The position numbers and the translations under genes were made by a program. Below, one piece after another: positions 1 through 11,520 of a DNA stretch of 64,000 nt (its first letter is position 1; the number at the start of each line of letters is the position of its first letter). Source of the stretch: Temnopleurus reevesii (lineage: Eukaryota; Echinodermata; Echinoidea; Temnopleuroida; Temnopleuridae); contig BQKZ01000039.1 in assembly GCA_036244855.1 (NCBI GenBank), forward strand, positions 49,753-113,752, in the 5' to 3' direction. The notes under the pieces were generated by a model, which had not been told where the DNA came from, made no database searches, and worked only from the letters and a program-made list of their open reading frames with translations.

Positions 1-957
1 GCTAATTTGATGGACTTTCCACTGTCTAAAGTGCGTTTAAGATGAATAAGTTTATTTAGCATAAAGCCTAGTATGAAACCTAGGCTTTTCCAACGCTCCT
101 GTTCAGCTCATTGTGACGTCACGCTACCGCGCAGAGTTTTACCGCGTACGCGTAAACAGCTTAAGGGCCCTTTTGTCGCGACGACGAGCCTCAGATATTA
201 TAGCATCATTCAAATAAAGTTTATCACCAAGATGAAAACATCATGAAAAATAGGCATGATAAAAAGTGATGAACATTATATGGCAGTATGAAAGAGAACA
301 AACATCTATAAAAATGTCCATAGACCTTGCGCAAGTGCCACCCGGTTACTGAGGTAAGTGGGTTAATAACAGTGTATTACACATTGTACTTGCCTTGTAT
401 TTTGATTTGCAAACCGATTGAGCCCTGTTTTTTTTTAATATTCAAGATGCCATTCCTATTTCTGCTCTATATTATGATTAAATGTATTCGGGTATACAGT
501 TTTCAAGACATGATTTCATTTTGACTAAATCCCTTGCAGAAGCGTCAAAAAACTCAGGTAAACGCGAAGGATGAGTTGAGCAAGGACATATATACCTTTT
601 TGAATCTCTAAATATCATATATACCGGTATTTGCTTTCAACTTTTGCACATTTTCGAATTTTGCCGCAGATTGCACCCTTTTGTGAAGGTTTGCACTCTT
701 TATTCACCGCTTTCCTTAGTGTGTACCATCACTACGAAATGGTCGAATGAATATCCGGGTCGAACAAATCCTCAGTCCACCACAAAATTTTATTCTTAGG
801 GCTGACGACAACAGAAATGCCAACCTTCGCGAATATCCCTAAGGGCGGATATTGAAATATGAATCACCAAACTAATTCTAATAATTTGGCTCTTGGAATC
901 GTTTTTGACCACTTACCAACGTAGCTGACCAAAGCACGTACTCTTTAGCAATCACTA
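1..957. other. Non-coding flank/intron-like DNA at window start
   Basis: No exon is supported here. From about 326 onward the sequence is alignable by eye to 3284-3660 and to 14370-15060, which are the 3' intron of the two transporter copies on the minus strand. The last exon of the proximal copy would be expected near position 120, but no matching reading frame is visible there. Confidence 0.5.
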
Positions 958-1310
958 CCGTGTGTCTAAAAAAAAAACACGTAACACTTTTGAAATGGTT
1001 GGCAAATTGAGCATATATGCAAGTTTATGAAGAAATGTTGATATATATAGAAAGCTGAAGGACTAACCTTTCATATGATAAGAAAAATTGGGGGAAAAGA
1101 ATCAGGCTTCGATGAATAGTGTTCACTTGAGTTAGAGGTATGAAAATGTGCCTGCGCAGGATTTTTCCTTCCACTTTCGGACAGGTAAGTTACTTGTAGC
1201 TTACAAAAAGGTCGATATGAAATATTCATAATCTTCGATGGATCAACACCTTGGATACCATTCCTTTTTCTCTCTGTTATTTATCAATCCTAAAACATCA
1301 CCACCCATCT

Positions 1311-1368
<58 letters not shown>

Positions 1369-2419
1369 ACACAAGGTGACGGTGTGGGCCGGTCTCACTG
1401 GCAGAAGGGACATCATCGGGCCTGTCTTCTTAGACAACAATGTCAACATTGAAACCTATCTCCAAATGATCGGTGGACATGTTGTCCCTGCCCTTGATAG
1501 AGTTGCAAGGTATCGCCGTGGCAGGAATGGACGGTTCCGACGCGTATGGCGGGCGCAAGATGGGCACCTTGCCATCGCTCCAGGGATTTCTCAGTGCGCC
1601 CCATCCACCTCTTTGGTGATTGAGTGATATCCCTCAACCGCTAAGTTGAATAGGCTCCACGTTCACCTGACATGACGCCTCTCGACTTCTTCTTGTGGGG
1701 ATGGCTCAATGCCAAGGTTTACACCACACCTCCCGACACGCTGGATGATATCAAGAAGAGAATCACCCATGAGATTGATGTCGTTCGTCAGGACAGAGCC
1801 ACAGTCAGGAGAGCTGTTCTGGACATGCTGAAACGGGCAAGATCGTGTATGGAGAGAGAAGTTACCGGTACCCTTTAATACTCAATCGGTACTTTGAAAG
1901 CCGTGATATTCAGTCAAGAAGTAAAGATAGTCAATGTTGACTATGAACCGATTACTTTTATCAGATCTTTCAATTTAAGATGAACAAAGCAGTCGTAAAT
2001 AAGAAAAAAAAAAAAAAAACCTTAAAAAAAAATTTAACTTGTTTTTGATACAATAAGATGGGAGGGGAAGTGTGTGTGTGTGTGTGTGTTGCAAGGGTGG
2101 TGTTTGGGGATTGATAAATGAAATAGAGAATGGACTGGTATTCCAAACATCCTTTTAATTCTTAATCCATCGATCATGAATATCTCATACCAAATTTATT
2201 TTGTATGCTATATCTGTCCAAAGGAAAAAATCCTGCGCAGGTCCATTTTCATATCTCTAACTTAAGTGAACCCTGTTCATCGAAGCATGACTTTTTTTCC
2301 AATTTTTTCATTTCATATGAAAGACTGGTCCTTTGGCTTTCAATACATATTAGCATTTTTTCATGAAATCATATATGCTCCATTTGGCAACCATTTCAAA
2401 AGTGTTACGTGACACACGG
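958..2419 (+). mobile_element. Mariner-like DNA transposon with long inverted repeats, defective
   Basis: The element begins CCGTGTGTC and ends GACACACGG, flanked on both sides by TA (956-957 and 2420-2421), the target duplication of the IS630/Tc1/mariner superfamily. The two ends are inverted repeats of about 200 bp that remain alignable inward for about 350 bp, so that a (CA)n run at 1312-1367 on the left is mirrored by (GT)n at 2071-2089 on the right. Between the arms lie plus-strand transposase fragments in different frames: a piece reading VWAGLTGRRDIIGP (about 1380) and a C-terminal piece reading MTPLDFFLWGWLNAKVYTTP (from 1672), both typical of the catalytic core of mariner-like DDE transposases. 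Frames are broken, so it is not autonomous. The paralogous intron at 3600-3700 lacks it. Confidence 0.85.
1373..1878 (+). pseudogene. Mariner-like transposase remnant
   Basis: Two fragments of a DDE transposase lie inside the inverted-repeat element. The first (about 1373-1480) carries the W-x-G....IIGPVF....N...YL..I block that follows the first catalytic Asp region. The second (1672-1878, 68 residues) carries the SPDMTPLDFFLWGWL-type block and the helical tail. A residual RAQDGHLA stretch near 1548 looks like the second Asp motif (QDGAPPH in intact relatives). The N-terminal DNA-binding part is missing and frames change between blocks. Assignment to the superfamily is by motif; the exact clade is not determined. 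Confidence 0.8.
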
Positions 2420-2439
2420 TAGATTGATCGCTGTTAGGC

Positions 2440-2611
2440 GCGCACTGCTAAACAAACCACAGTACGGCTGTTTCTTACCGATGCCCAAATAGCACCTTCG
2501 GTTGATAGCGTAGATAAAGTTCTCTCCAAAGGAACTTAGTGTCGACGGGAATCGGTCCCGTGGCAAGTTGGTTGAAGTCCAAGGACGTAGCCACTAGACC
2601 ATGACAACTCC
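2440..2611 (-). repeat. tRNA-derived SINE (Glu/Asp-like head), in the copy left of the join
   Basis: Read on the minus strand the head is tRNA-like: ATGGTCTAGTGGCTACGTCC (A-box region) followed about 30 bases later by GGGACCGATTCCCGTCGAC (B-box region), as in tRNA-Glu-like SINE heads. Related copies occur at 3655-3851 and 15060-15237, all in the same place relative to transporter exon 3. It is a retroposon, not a functional tRNA: the acceptor stem is not closed. Confidence 0.6.
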
Positions 2612-2751
2612 ATTAGAGAACAGCAAAGCGCAAAGGAAGTAGAAATACGCATGTCAGCATGAGAAACCATTCGGCCAAGCTGTTTGGTGAATTCACATTT
2701 TGGTTGCTATCCTCATGTATATTCTTGAAGGTTGGCAACTCTTTAACAAGT

Positions 2752-2752
2752 N
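2752..2752. other. Single-N contig join
   Basis: One N separates two pieces. The 226 bases to its left (2525-2751) recur almost exactly at 3773-3990, so the join looks like two overlapping allelic contigs placed end to end. Confidence 0.7.
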
Positions 2753-2828
2753 ATTACTTCAACAGATTTTAGGTAGTTAATGAATAAAACAAGAATGGAA
2801 AGATGCACAAACAACACTGGATTTCAGT

Positions 2829-3229
2829 GTAACGTCAGTTACGTAACGTCAGTTACCTACATGTCTTTAGTACATTTTTGATGGCATTAAAACAGATAAT
2901 TCAAATTGCCCATAACTTTGCATATTATTTCCCAAGAGCCTAGGTGTAATATATACAAAAAAGTAGATAATCATTACGAGTCTGAGACAAGAGATATGAC
3001 TTTGACTCTACCCCTTCATTTTCCATGTCCTTTTGGCGTAATGTCAGTTACCGACACATTTTTGCTTGCTGAAACGTAACAAATGAAGTAGCATTGAGAA
3101 AATTAGTGTCAGTTTATTCATCAAGGATAGTTTCATTAACTATATCCTTAACAAACTCCATTCATTTATAGTAAGAGTGATACACAAAATTAAAGATGTT
3201 GAAGATTGGTGCCGTGTAACGTCAGTTAC
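2829..3229. repeat. Four copies of a 14-bp motif GTAACGTCAGTTAC
   Basis: The motif occurs at 2829-2842 and 2843-2856 (directly adjacent), with one mismatch at 3038-3051, and at 3216-3229. Its ends GTAAC/GTTAC are self-complementary around a GTCA core. Spacing and clustering resemble subterminal repeats of a DNA transposon, or a CRE-like (TGACGT on the other strand) cluster; neither is proven. Confidence 0.45.
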
Positions 3230-3654
3230 CGTGAAAATGCCCATGTAAGTCTATTCGGATATTAATCCCTTGAGTACTCACACACTTTGATCAAGTGCCA
3301 TCCAGTTCCAGAACTCATTGGGATAAGAACAGTGTATTAAGTGGTTATGTAGATAGAGTGAGCCCTGTTATTTTGATATTCAAGATGCCATTCCCATTTC
3401 TGCCCTATATTATGATTTAATTCCAAAATACACAGAGTCTACAGTTTTTATTTTGACTATAGCCCGTATGCAAAAGCGTGTACGTGGATTTCAAAATTCG
3501 GGACAAAGTTTGCCAATCTTCCCGAATATCCATTAGGGTGGAGATTGAAATATGAATCACCAAACTAATTCGAATGTAAAATTGGCTCTGAGAAGCATGT
3601 TCGACTAGTTACCATCCCAACTGACCAAAGCACACATTAGCAGTCACTTGCACT

Positions 3655-3851
3655 GGGTTCATAACTAGTCGCCTGTTACGTGCGCAGTTCTAAACCAACT
3701 ACAATCATGACAATACGGCTGTTTCCTACCGGTACCCTAATAGCGCCTGGGTGGTGTAGATAAACTTCTTTACAAAGGAACTTAGTGTCGACGGGAATCG
3801 GTCCCGTGGGGAGTTGGTCGAAGGACGTAGCCATTAGGCCATGACAACTCC
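3655..3851 (-). repeat. tRNA-derived SINE in transporter copy 1, intron 3
   Basis: This is the same Glu/Asp-like SINE as at 2440-2611, here in the right-hand contig, just 3' (in the gene's direction) of exon 3. The B-box region reads GGGACCGATTCCCGTCGAC on the minus strand. Confidence 0.6.
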
Positions 3852-3997
3852 ATTAGAGAACAGCAAAGCGCAAAGGAAGTAGAAATACGCATGTCAGCAT
3901 GAGAAACCATTCGGCCAAGCTGTTTGGTGAATTCACATTTCGATTGCTATTCTCATGTATATTCTTGAAGGTTGGCAACTCTTTAACAAGCACATAC

Positions 3998-5030
3998 CTA
4001 CTGCATAGGGACCAAGGAAAGTCCCGGCGCCATAGACAACTTCGGCAAAACTGAAGAGGAGAGGAAAGTCCGCTGTCTGCCCACGTTCTTTCATAATGAT
4101 TACAAGAAGGAGACTCCTGGAAGCGATAGCCAGAGAAGACAGGAATGACGTCAACAACATGACGTTGTAATTCAGCAGGAAACTCTCGAGGAGAAGTGAG
4201 GATATATTGAGCATCGTCATTGCAAAACAAGCATCGTGGTAGGTGAGAAACCGGAAGTTCAGGTAACCTACTACGAAGCGACCAAAGAAGCAGGCAACGG
4301 CCGCAGAGGTGACGAGACCGACCGCTTTGGTCGTCGGGACACCGCGGTCAACAGCACGCGGAAGGAGAAAAGAATGCCAGGATATATTCACCATGGCAAA
4401 GAAAAAGTCAGTGATTAGAATAATGATCAGGCATGGATCTCTGTAGAGTACAGACTCCGTCACAACGTTTAACCTTGACATAACTGAAGGTGGTGGTTTA
4501 AGATGTTTCTTTAAATGTGCAGGAGCTGATCTGTCTAAACCTTCTTGACTGTCATCATTTTGGAAGTGATGGAGAACTTCATATCGTTCCACATTAGCAT
4601 CCATAATGGGTGTTTTTTCTGGATTCAGGTAGTTCTGCTACAGGCATACCACAGGATGCAGTCATGCCTAGACCGGACCCTCCACTCTCGCCACCATCAC
4701 TTTGCAATTGTTCCTCCTCTTCCTCGCTTTTAGGATGCCCCAAAACATGATTTATTTCTTCATTACCTCCCAAATCATTCGCACTTGACGATGACGCAAT
4801 CGTTTCAAGAGTCATTGCGAGAGGTATAATGTTTGCCATCATAGCGCCAATAAGCATCATGGCTCCACGCCACCCGTAAAGCTTTGCCAGGAAGTCGGCG
4901 ATGAATGGTATAATTGCCATTCCGAACGCGTAACCCGATCTGCCGAAACCATAGTAGATATTGAAGCGATCTCGAGCAACCTCATTCAAGGAAATGACGA
5001 AACCAACAGACATTACACAGGTTCCGACCC
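3998..5030 (-). pseudogene. Exon 3 of transporter copy 1, with +1 frameshift
   Basis: Encodes transmembrane segments of both MFS halves and the central loop. The acceptor is CGAATCCAG before GG at 5030 and the donor is AG/GTATGT at 3998. Two frames are needed: 5028 down to about 4625 (GTCVMSVGFVISLNEVARD) and about 4604 down to 3998 (up to GPYAVG). Compared with copy 2 there is one surplus base just before GGATG near 4605. Confidence 0.8.
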
Positions 5031-5382
5031 CTGGATTCGAAATAAGCAAAAACAAGGAATAAGCAAATCAATAATAAAAATATAAAGAAAAACGTCTTCA
5101 ATAATCAGATTCCTAAATTTCGTCTACATCTGTATGCAAAGAGTATTTTCAAATTAAACATTTGGGTTAATCTACTTATATCATATCAAAGTATCATACC
5201 ATATCAGCAAGAAAGACTTGAGGATTAATAAGACATGATAGAGGCTGCATCTCCAATATCTGGGAGAATACCATCAGCCCCTTCGTCCCTAGCTGCCTGT
5301 GCCACGCCTACCATAAGTCTCTTAGAAATTTGGAATTGTCAATCACGTGTCAATCACCATCGGTGGAGACGAATAAATTATT

Positions 5383-5535
5383 GCTAAAGCCAGGGTGATA
5401 ATGCTGCATTAATTAGAGAGCGCTTAAAGACTTTTATCAAATGCAATTAGCGCTATATAAGAACTGGATATTATTATCATTATTATTATTATCATTATTA
5501 TTATCATTATTATTATTATTATTAGTAGTAGTAGT
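5383..5535 (+). repeat. Retroposon 3' tail with (ATT)n microsatellite
   Basis: The segment reads AGCGCTATATAAGAACTGG followed by an ATT/ATC microsatellite (about 5467-5535). It matches the tail style of the SINEs and LINE in this window, and an inverted relative lies at 18446-18530. No head was identified. Confidence 0.5.
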
Positions 5536-5888
5536 AGTATTATCACTATCATTATCATTTGTCTACATTTCAAAGGAACAAAAGATATTTGAATTCTATG
5601 TAACCACCCAGGCGTTTTCAACCCGGGGCACGAACAACTTCCTACTTTGGACATCCCCGCCCCCTCACAGTAGAGGAGCTGACAAGCAAAAATGGGATAA
5701 AAAGGGGAAGGGGTGGATTCAGATAAGATTTAACCCCCCTCTTGACAACATTTTGCAACCCCTTTGATCTACAATTTTCCACCACTATCTCATTCTATCC
5801 GGCTCCGTACCTCATGGTACGCACATTATGTAAAGAAGAACACATGTTAGTTAGCATACCAATCAGCCAAAAGTCAGAAAAAAATTAC

Positions 5889-6032
5889 CTGAGAGTGCCA
5901 GACTTGCATCCAAGATATATTTGTTTGGTGAAAACGATGCACAGATGAGACCTCCTGGTCCGAGGATGGAACCGAGCATGATCTGAAGACGACAAAATAT
6001 CCTCTTGTGAAAAAGATAGGCTACTAGTGGAC
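5889..6032 (-). CDS. Exon 2 of transporter copy 1
   Basis: A 144-base exon in phase 1/1. The acceptor is ATCATACAG at 6033-6041 and the donor is CAG/GTAATT at 5889. It encodes GPLVAYLFHKRIFCRLQIML and on to LALSG, covering an MFS cytoplasmic loop and the next two membrane segments. Same length and phase as copy 2 exon 2 (16954-17097). Confidence 0.8.
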
Positions 6033-7884
6033 CTGTATGATGTACCAAGAAGCAGAAGGAGAAGAGAATAAGAAGAACCGAAAATGAGATGGACAGCAGG
6101 AGAAGGATTGAGAGGCGGGGGAATTGGGGGATAGGAGAAGTTTGAGAAGAACAAGAAGAAGAAGGAGAAAGAGGAAAAGGGTGAGCTAGAAGAGGAGGAA
6201 GATGGAGACGGAGGGGAGGAGTATTTAGTAGCAAGGCAGAAGTAGTAAATGAGAAAACGATGATGATAGTGGAATCAAAGAAATAACATCGCGTGCTCGG
6301 CGGGTTGCGCAGCCGAACACATGTATCAACCAAAACTATTATGTATCCCAGAATGCCATTTTTTGAAGAAAAAAAGTATTGACGGTAAGGCCGAATTACT
6401 TTTTTTTTTTTATTTGACTTCATTTTAAATTTAAAAGAAGACAGAAACCTTCCACCTTTAACTCGCCGAGACCATGGATAACCCCCAATCAAATTATCTC
6501 CAAGGAAGCAGGTGGCGATGGATGTATATTGGAATACAATGACCATTTAGAAATGTTTCATACGCATATTTATGAATTTCGTTTGACACTTCTATGTGAA
6601 CGAAAAGCAGCAAGAAAAGATCAGTTTCGACCAAAAGAAAATGCACAGGGTCAGTGAATGGGGCGCAAAAAACTCTTTCTTTTGGCTAGCAGAGGTCAAA
6701 TAGATATATATCGTATGGTACACTAAATACTTCCAAATGCTTCTGAAATCATGAACCGTCGCCTGGGCCACTTATCATTATGAAACCGGCAAGAAGAGAT
6801 CCAAAATCGGAATAAAATTGTCGAGAGGGAATGGCGGTGTAATTTACCGTTTTGAAGCCCCTTCACCAGATCAGTTTACAAAATAATACCGGTATTACTC
6901 GTCGAAGACGATCCGCCACAAGGACTTTGTAAAGTGTTTATCATATTTTCCTGTTCATTATGACCGCACTAGAAGTCCGTATATTTAACTCACCACTATA
7001 CAATATAATAAAAGATATGCAATTCTTCACATTTTCTTGTCAAATTCAATTCAAAAGGAAGCAAAGAAATATCTGCTAAAAATGTAATTTTCCCATCTTC
7101 ATGTTGCGGGTCGTGAAATTATATTGTCTGCATGGACTTACTTTTTCAGGCAAAGATATAGCCTACTCTTAATCGTCATTTTTTATATAACTTACATGAC
7201 TTGTCCCTCCTAGAGACACCGGCTTGAGCAAAATCAAACAGGCATTAATCAACGGCTAAATACAGATGATTTAATGTCAAATTCCCCATTATTTCTAAAC
7301 TAATATACATTACCTACATTAGATATTGCCCGTACCCTCTCAAGACGGAAGTATTGTGGGCTAATGACAACATGTTGTTTGCCATTGTCTTGATGATTAA
7401 TCCTTGATTTGCATACTTTACCTTTATTTTGATAAAAAATTTTGATAAAAAAAATCCTCCATTGATCTGAGTTGTCAATTCATTCGGTTTTGTGATTCTA
7501 GTGACATTGAATTATAAAATCAATACAGACTCACTGAAGAAAAGGGTGAAATGTTTGCCTTGATGGTGCGATAAAATGCTCGCTCTTATTGCCCGATAGG
7601 AAATAGGCCGAACTTTCGTTAGCCTCGACTAGAGACCATTTTCAATGACGGGAAGTTGATTACCAAGACATTCCAAATTATCTTCAAATAATTTCAGATG
7701 AGCATATTTCCACAAAATAACTTCGTAATATAATAGATCAAAATTAATATTGAATTAAATTACAGTCATCATCATTTTTTAAATGAATCAAACATAGATT
7801 CCATTTTATAAAAACAGTATACGCTTGAGATTAACTGACAGACGGAAAGGCATAATTTTGCTCCAGTTTCAAATACGCAAATAC
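6033..7884. other. Intron 1 of transporter copy 1
   Basis: No further exon is visible. 6050-6250 is strongly purine-rich on the plus strand. The rest is AT-rich with no recognised repeat. Confidence 0.5.
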
Positions 7885-8068
7885 CTGGACAGTAAGTTGC
7901 CGCCATGTAGATTCCGAACATGATTCCATTGTCGGTATCACTCATCCCGAGACTGACGTTGAGGTCCTCCAAGAAGACTCCTAAGGACTTGACCGTACCC
8001 AGGACCAAGCAAGTCTGCATGAAGAGGGCAAAGACAAACCGGGCGCTATTGCTTACCCGGCACGCCAT
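7885..8068 (-). CDS. Exon 1 (coding part) of transporter copy 1
   Basis: Encodes 61 residues from MACRVSNSARFVFALF to MAATYCP and ends in phase 1 (donor CCAG/GTATTT). The ATG at 8066-8068 was chosen because it has a good start context (A at -3, G at +4) and because homology with copy 2 fades just upstream of it. The TM1 signature PDGGWGW of vertebrate MCTs is absent. Confidence 0.8.
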
Positions 8069-8428
8069 GTTGGATAGGCCAACTAGAGAAGTTCGTATTC
8101 TCGATCTGTACAAAGAGCGTTATAACTATAAAGCTCTTTGGATCTGAACAGAGCACAATAATTCAAGAGCTGGTTTACGCTTGGATGGTAGTTATTCAAG
8201 CATCAAAGTGGCAGGGCTTTATGAAAGTTCACTCGGTGTGTATATGTATATAATTTAAAGCACATATTCCTTGATAAATAGCAGTGTGAGGTATTGTTCC
8301 AGCGAATTGCGGGTCACGCGTTTGATTGGTTCAGTGTTGGTTTTGAGAAAGAGATGATGTAGATGGCGCGCGCCCTTCAATCTTGTGGATTACTTAATTG
8401 CGCCAGTTTTGTTATGGATGTGGGCCTT

Positions 8429-8607
8429 GGGCCGATTGCTCGAAATGGTCTTAGCTATCCTCTTCATGCTAAGTCGTCCTGACTTCTGGTGCCATCTTCG
8501 TAACATAGATATTAGCATTGATGCGACTATGTTGAGAGTGGGGCAAGAAGAACTTAAGACGTCTTAGCATGAAGAGGATAGCTAAGACCATTTCGAGCAA
8601 TCGGCCC
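8429..8607. mobile_element. Palindromic MITE (family H), copy 1
   Basis: The two ends are near-perfect inverted repeats of about 47 bp: GGGCCGATTGCTCGAAATGG runs inward as GTCTTAGCTATCCTCTTCAT and is mirrored at 8561-8607. There is no coding capacity. Related copies lie at about 18305-18445 (partial) and 18651-18826. Confidence 0.75.
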
Positions 8608-8645
8608 CGGGTTGACATCCCAAAAGCGACATTGCCCCAAACCCC

Positions 8646-9791
8646 AAATGCCCAAAAGCGACGCATGCAGGGACCGCGGAACATCTGAAGCTAAATGATG
8701 CAGCCTGAGACCCCGTTCATATATGCGCACAAATTAAATCACTCTAACAAAAAAGGAGTTAAACATAAACTAATTTAAAGCTCAATTAAAGTTTTGGTAA
8801 AGATGAAGAGATGTGAATTTTGGGATGTTTATCATGACATGTAATTCTTATACACATTTTGAGACCATAGCATATTGTTTACGAACTGATTCTTTTGATA
8901 ATTTGAATTTGACCGTTAAATCATATTCAGTACCCTCTCTTGGTTATAACATTATTTTGCTTGTTACTCGGGCATATACAAAGTTATTTCCGAGATTTGA
9001 CAATAACATGACATAAATATATACACAACAATTGAATTCTGAAATTGTCCCAAACTCGTTCATTTTTCGCACAATCTTTGGTGCAATATGTTTATGATAC
9101 TCTATTTCATTTAATAAAGATTTGAAGACAAAATCTGCCGATAAAAATATACGCTTTTACCAAAATTGTACTTGGACTTTAACGGCAGGTTTGAACTGGT
9201 CAAGCGGTCACAAAACTGGACTTCGAAACTGGTTTGGAAAGCCACTTCGCGAGGTAAATTTTGGGGACAACGAAACAGTTCAGCCAAGTAGTTTGAGCAC
9301 TCGAGACTCATAAAGCGGCCTTAATTGGAAATTTCAAATTAAATATGTCAAGCATCTGGTTGTATCCGCTGTGCTGTTCCCGCGGTATGCAGAGAAATTC
9401 GGGAACAAAGGAATGTTCTTTGTACAAAAATACGCAGTGGGGGAAAAAAGACCCCAATTTTGAAGCTGTCCTGTTCATGCTGCTTGGAATGACATATTTA
9501 TCATGAATTTAATGGTATATCTTTAATAATAAGTCGCTTCCCAAGGAATATTTTGGTACCATGCTTGCATGCATGACTGAATAAAACACAATTTTTTTTT
9601 TGTAGGTGTAAAATCTCCCTTGCACCAAATGGTTGGGTGAAGATGGAAATAACCTTTAGACCGTGCGGCCCTCCGAAAGACAATATTCATTGGGCTTTCG
9701 CCTTACAACTCGACCGTTATTTATCCCATTCAGGACAGGAATTCGGGAATTATTTTACAACAAATTCAATCACTATCTGACTATTCCTTTC
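8646..9791. repeat. Left member of a duplicated segment ending at the join at 9792
   Basis: Starting AAAGCGACGCATGCAGGGAC, this block recurs with a few percent divergence at 9793-11251, immediately after a single N. It most likely represents one of two haplotypes. No gene is visible in either copy. Confidence 0.7.
8775..9182. mobile_element. Non-autonomous DNA transposon (TTAA family), copy 1
   Basis: Ends are TTAAAGCTCAATTAAAG and, reverse-complemented, TTAAAGTCCAAGTACAATTT, so inverted termini sit next to TTAA on both sides. A more complete relative is at 45726-46245. TTAA flanks suggest a piggyBac- or Kolobok-type target site; there is no transposase. Confidence 0.65.
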
Positions 9792-9792
9792 N
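9792..9792. other. Single-N contig join
   Basis: Left contig ends CTATTCCTTTC; right contig starts AAAGCGACGC, which is also found at 8646. See the duplicated segments on either side. Confidence 0.75.
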
Positions 9793-9915
9793 AAAGCGAC
9801 GCATGCAGGGACCGCGGAACATCTGAAGCTAAAGGATGCAGCCTGAGACCCCGTTCAGATATGCGCACAAATTAAATCACTCTAACAAAAAAAAGGGAAT
9901 TTAACATAAACTAAT

Positions 9916-10404
9916 TTAAAGCTCAATTAAAGTTTTGGTAAAGATGAAGAGATGTGAATTTTTGGGATGTTTATCATGACATGTAATTCTTATACACATT
10001 TTGAGACCATAGCATATTGTTTACGAACTGATTCTTTGATAATTTGAATTTGACCGTTAAATCATATTCAGTGCCCTCTTTTGGTTATAACATTATTTTG
10101 CTTGTTATCGGGCATATACAAAGTTATTTCCGAGATTTGACAATAAAATGACATAAATATATACATAACAATTTAATTCTGAACTTGTCATCCAATTCTG
10201 AGCATGGGAAGTTGTCCTTTATCAAGAAAGAAAGTATTGAATTAGCATATTTTAAGTTAATATAGCTTTTCCCAAACTCGTTCATTTTTCGCACAATCTT
10301 TGGTGCAATATGTTTATAATACTATATTTCATTTCATATAGATTTGAAGACAAAAATCTGGCGATAAAAATATACGCTTTTACCAAAATTGTATTGTGCT
10401 TTAA
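9916..10404. mobile_element. Non-autonomous DNA transposon (TTAA family), copy 2
   Basis: Counterpart of 8775-9182 in the right-hand contig, with about 70 extra bases (about 10185-10260) that copy 1 has lost. TTAA at both ends. Confidence 0.65.
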
Positions 10405-10593
10405 CGGCAGGTTTGAACTAGCAAAGCGGTCACAAAACTGGGCTTCCAAACTGGTTTAGAAATCCACTTCGCGAGGTAAATTTGGGGGACAACGAAACAG
10501 TTCAGCCAAGTATAGTTTGAGCACTCGAGACTCATAAAGCGGCCATAATTGGAAATTTCAAATTAAATATGTCAAGCATCTGGTTGTATCCAC

Positions 10594-10835
10594 TGGGTGA
10601 CTTCAAGTACGGTGCTGAACGCTGGTGTTGGTGTTGCAGCAAAACCGACCCCAGCCTCAACACCAAATTTGAAGTCTGTCGGTGTTTGGGGTTGACCTCG
10701 CAAGATTCTGACGTATTTCCGGTCGTTTCTGTATCACTTCTGTAACCTGACCAACGGTTTTGGAGCTGGGTTTACGGACCGTTTTGCTCTCTCAACACCA
10801 ACACCAACACCGAACACCGTACTTGAAGTCACCCA
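10594..10835. mobile_element. 242-bp fold-back MITE present in one of two near-identical segments
   Basis: The termini are inverted repeats GGGTGACTTCAAGTACGGTG and CACCGTACTTGAAGTCACCC. The complementarity continues inward through a GGTGTTGGTGTTG tract mirrored as CAACACCAACACC, so most of the element can fold back on itself. The sister segment at about 9368-9375 lacks it, with TATCC and GTGCTGTTCCC nearly contiguous. Confidence 0.8.
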
Positions 10836-11520
10836 ACGTGCTGTTCCCGCGGTATGCAGAGAAATTCGGGAACAGAGGAATGTTTTTTGCACACATATAC
10901 GCAGTGGGAAAAAAGACCCCAAACTTTGATGCTGTCCTGTTCATGCTGTTTGGAATGACATAATTATCATGAATTTAATGGTATATCTTTAATAATAGGT
11001 CGCTTCCCAAGGAATATTTTGGTACCATGCTTGCATGCATGACTGAATAAAACACAATTTTTTTTTTGTAGGTGTAAAATCTCCCTTGCACCAAATGGTT
11101 GGGTGAAGATGGAAATAACCTTTAAGACCGTGCGGCCCTCCGAAAGACAATATTCATTGGGCTTTCGCCTTACAACTCGACCGTTATTTATCCCATTCAG
11201 GACAGGAATTCGGGAATTATTTTACAACAAATTCAATCACTATTCCTTTCCTAAATTGGCAACACTAAAATGTTAAATTATCTTTTTAGAATATTGCAAT
11301 CAGAAATCATGTTACCATATGGAATCTTTTTTGTTAAAAAGTTAGAAGTTGCCAATTTGCGTGGTAAATGGTGATTTTCAAATGATTTCTGCATTGCAAA
11401 TTTAAGGATTTATGACCATTCTAGTGATTATTTTCAATTAAAAAAAATCCTCTCTATCCAGTGAAAATGGTCAGATCTAATGTTAAGTAGAATTTTTTTC
11501 TCTTTCTGCTCATGCATCAG

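Larger units (their letters stand above)
3998..8068 (-). pseudogene. SLC16/MCT-like transporter, copy 1 (frameshifted, last exon not found)
   Basis: This is the proximal member of a tandem pair of major-facilitator, monocarboxylate-transporter-like genes. Three exons are recognisable with matching phases: 7885-8068 (ATG in the context ACATGGCG), 5889-6032 and 3998-5030. Each boundary has AG/GT splice sites on the minus strand and matches copy 2. The protein would start MACRVSNSARFVFALF and share the multi-span core with copy 2. Within exon 3, between about 4605 and 4640, one extra base near an A6 run shifts the frame relative to copy 2; the upstream frame then stops at 4594-4596 while the downstream frame is open to the donor. 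No fourth exon was found at lower coordinates. Either this copy is decayed or the extra base is a sequencing error and exon 4 lies outside the window. Confidence 0.75.

Noticed and set aside
5863..6546. 227-codon minus-strand frame
   Set aside because: Only 5889-6032 is an exon (transporter exon 2); the rest is intron read-through.
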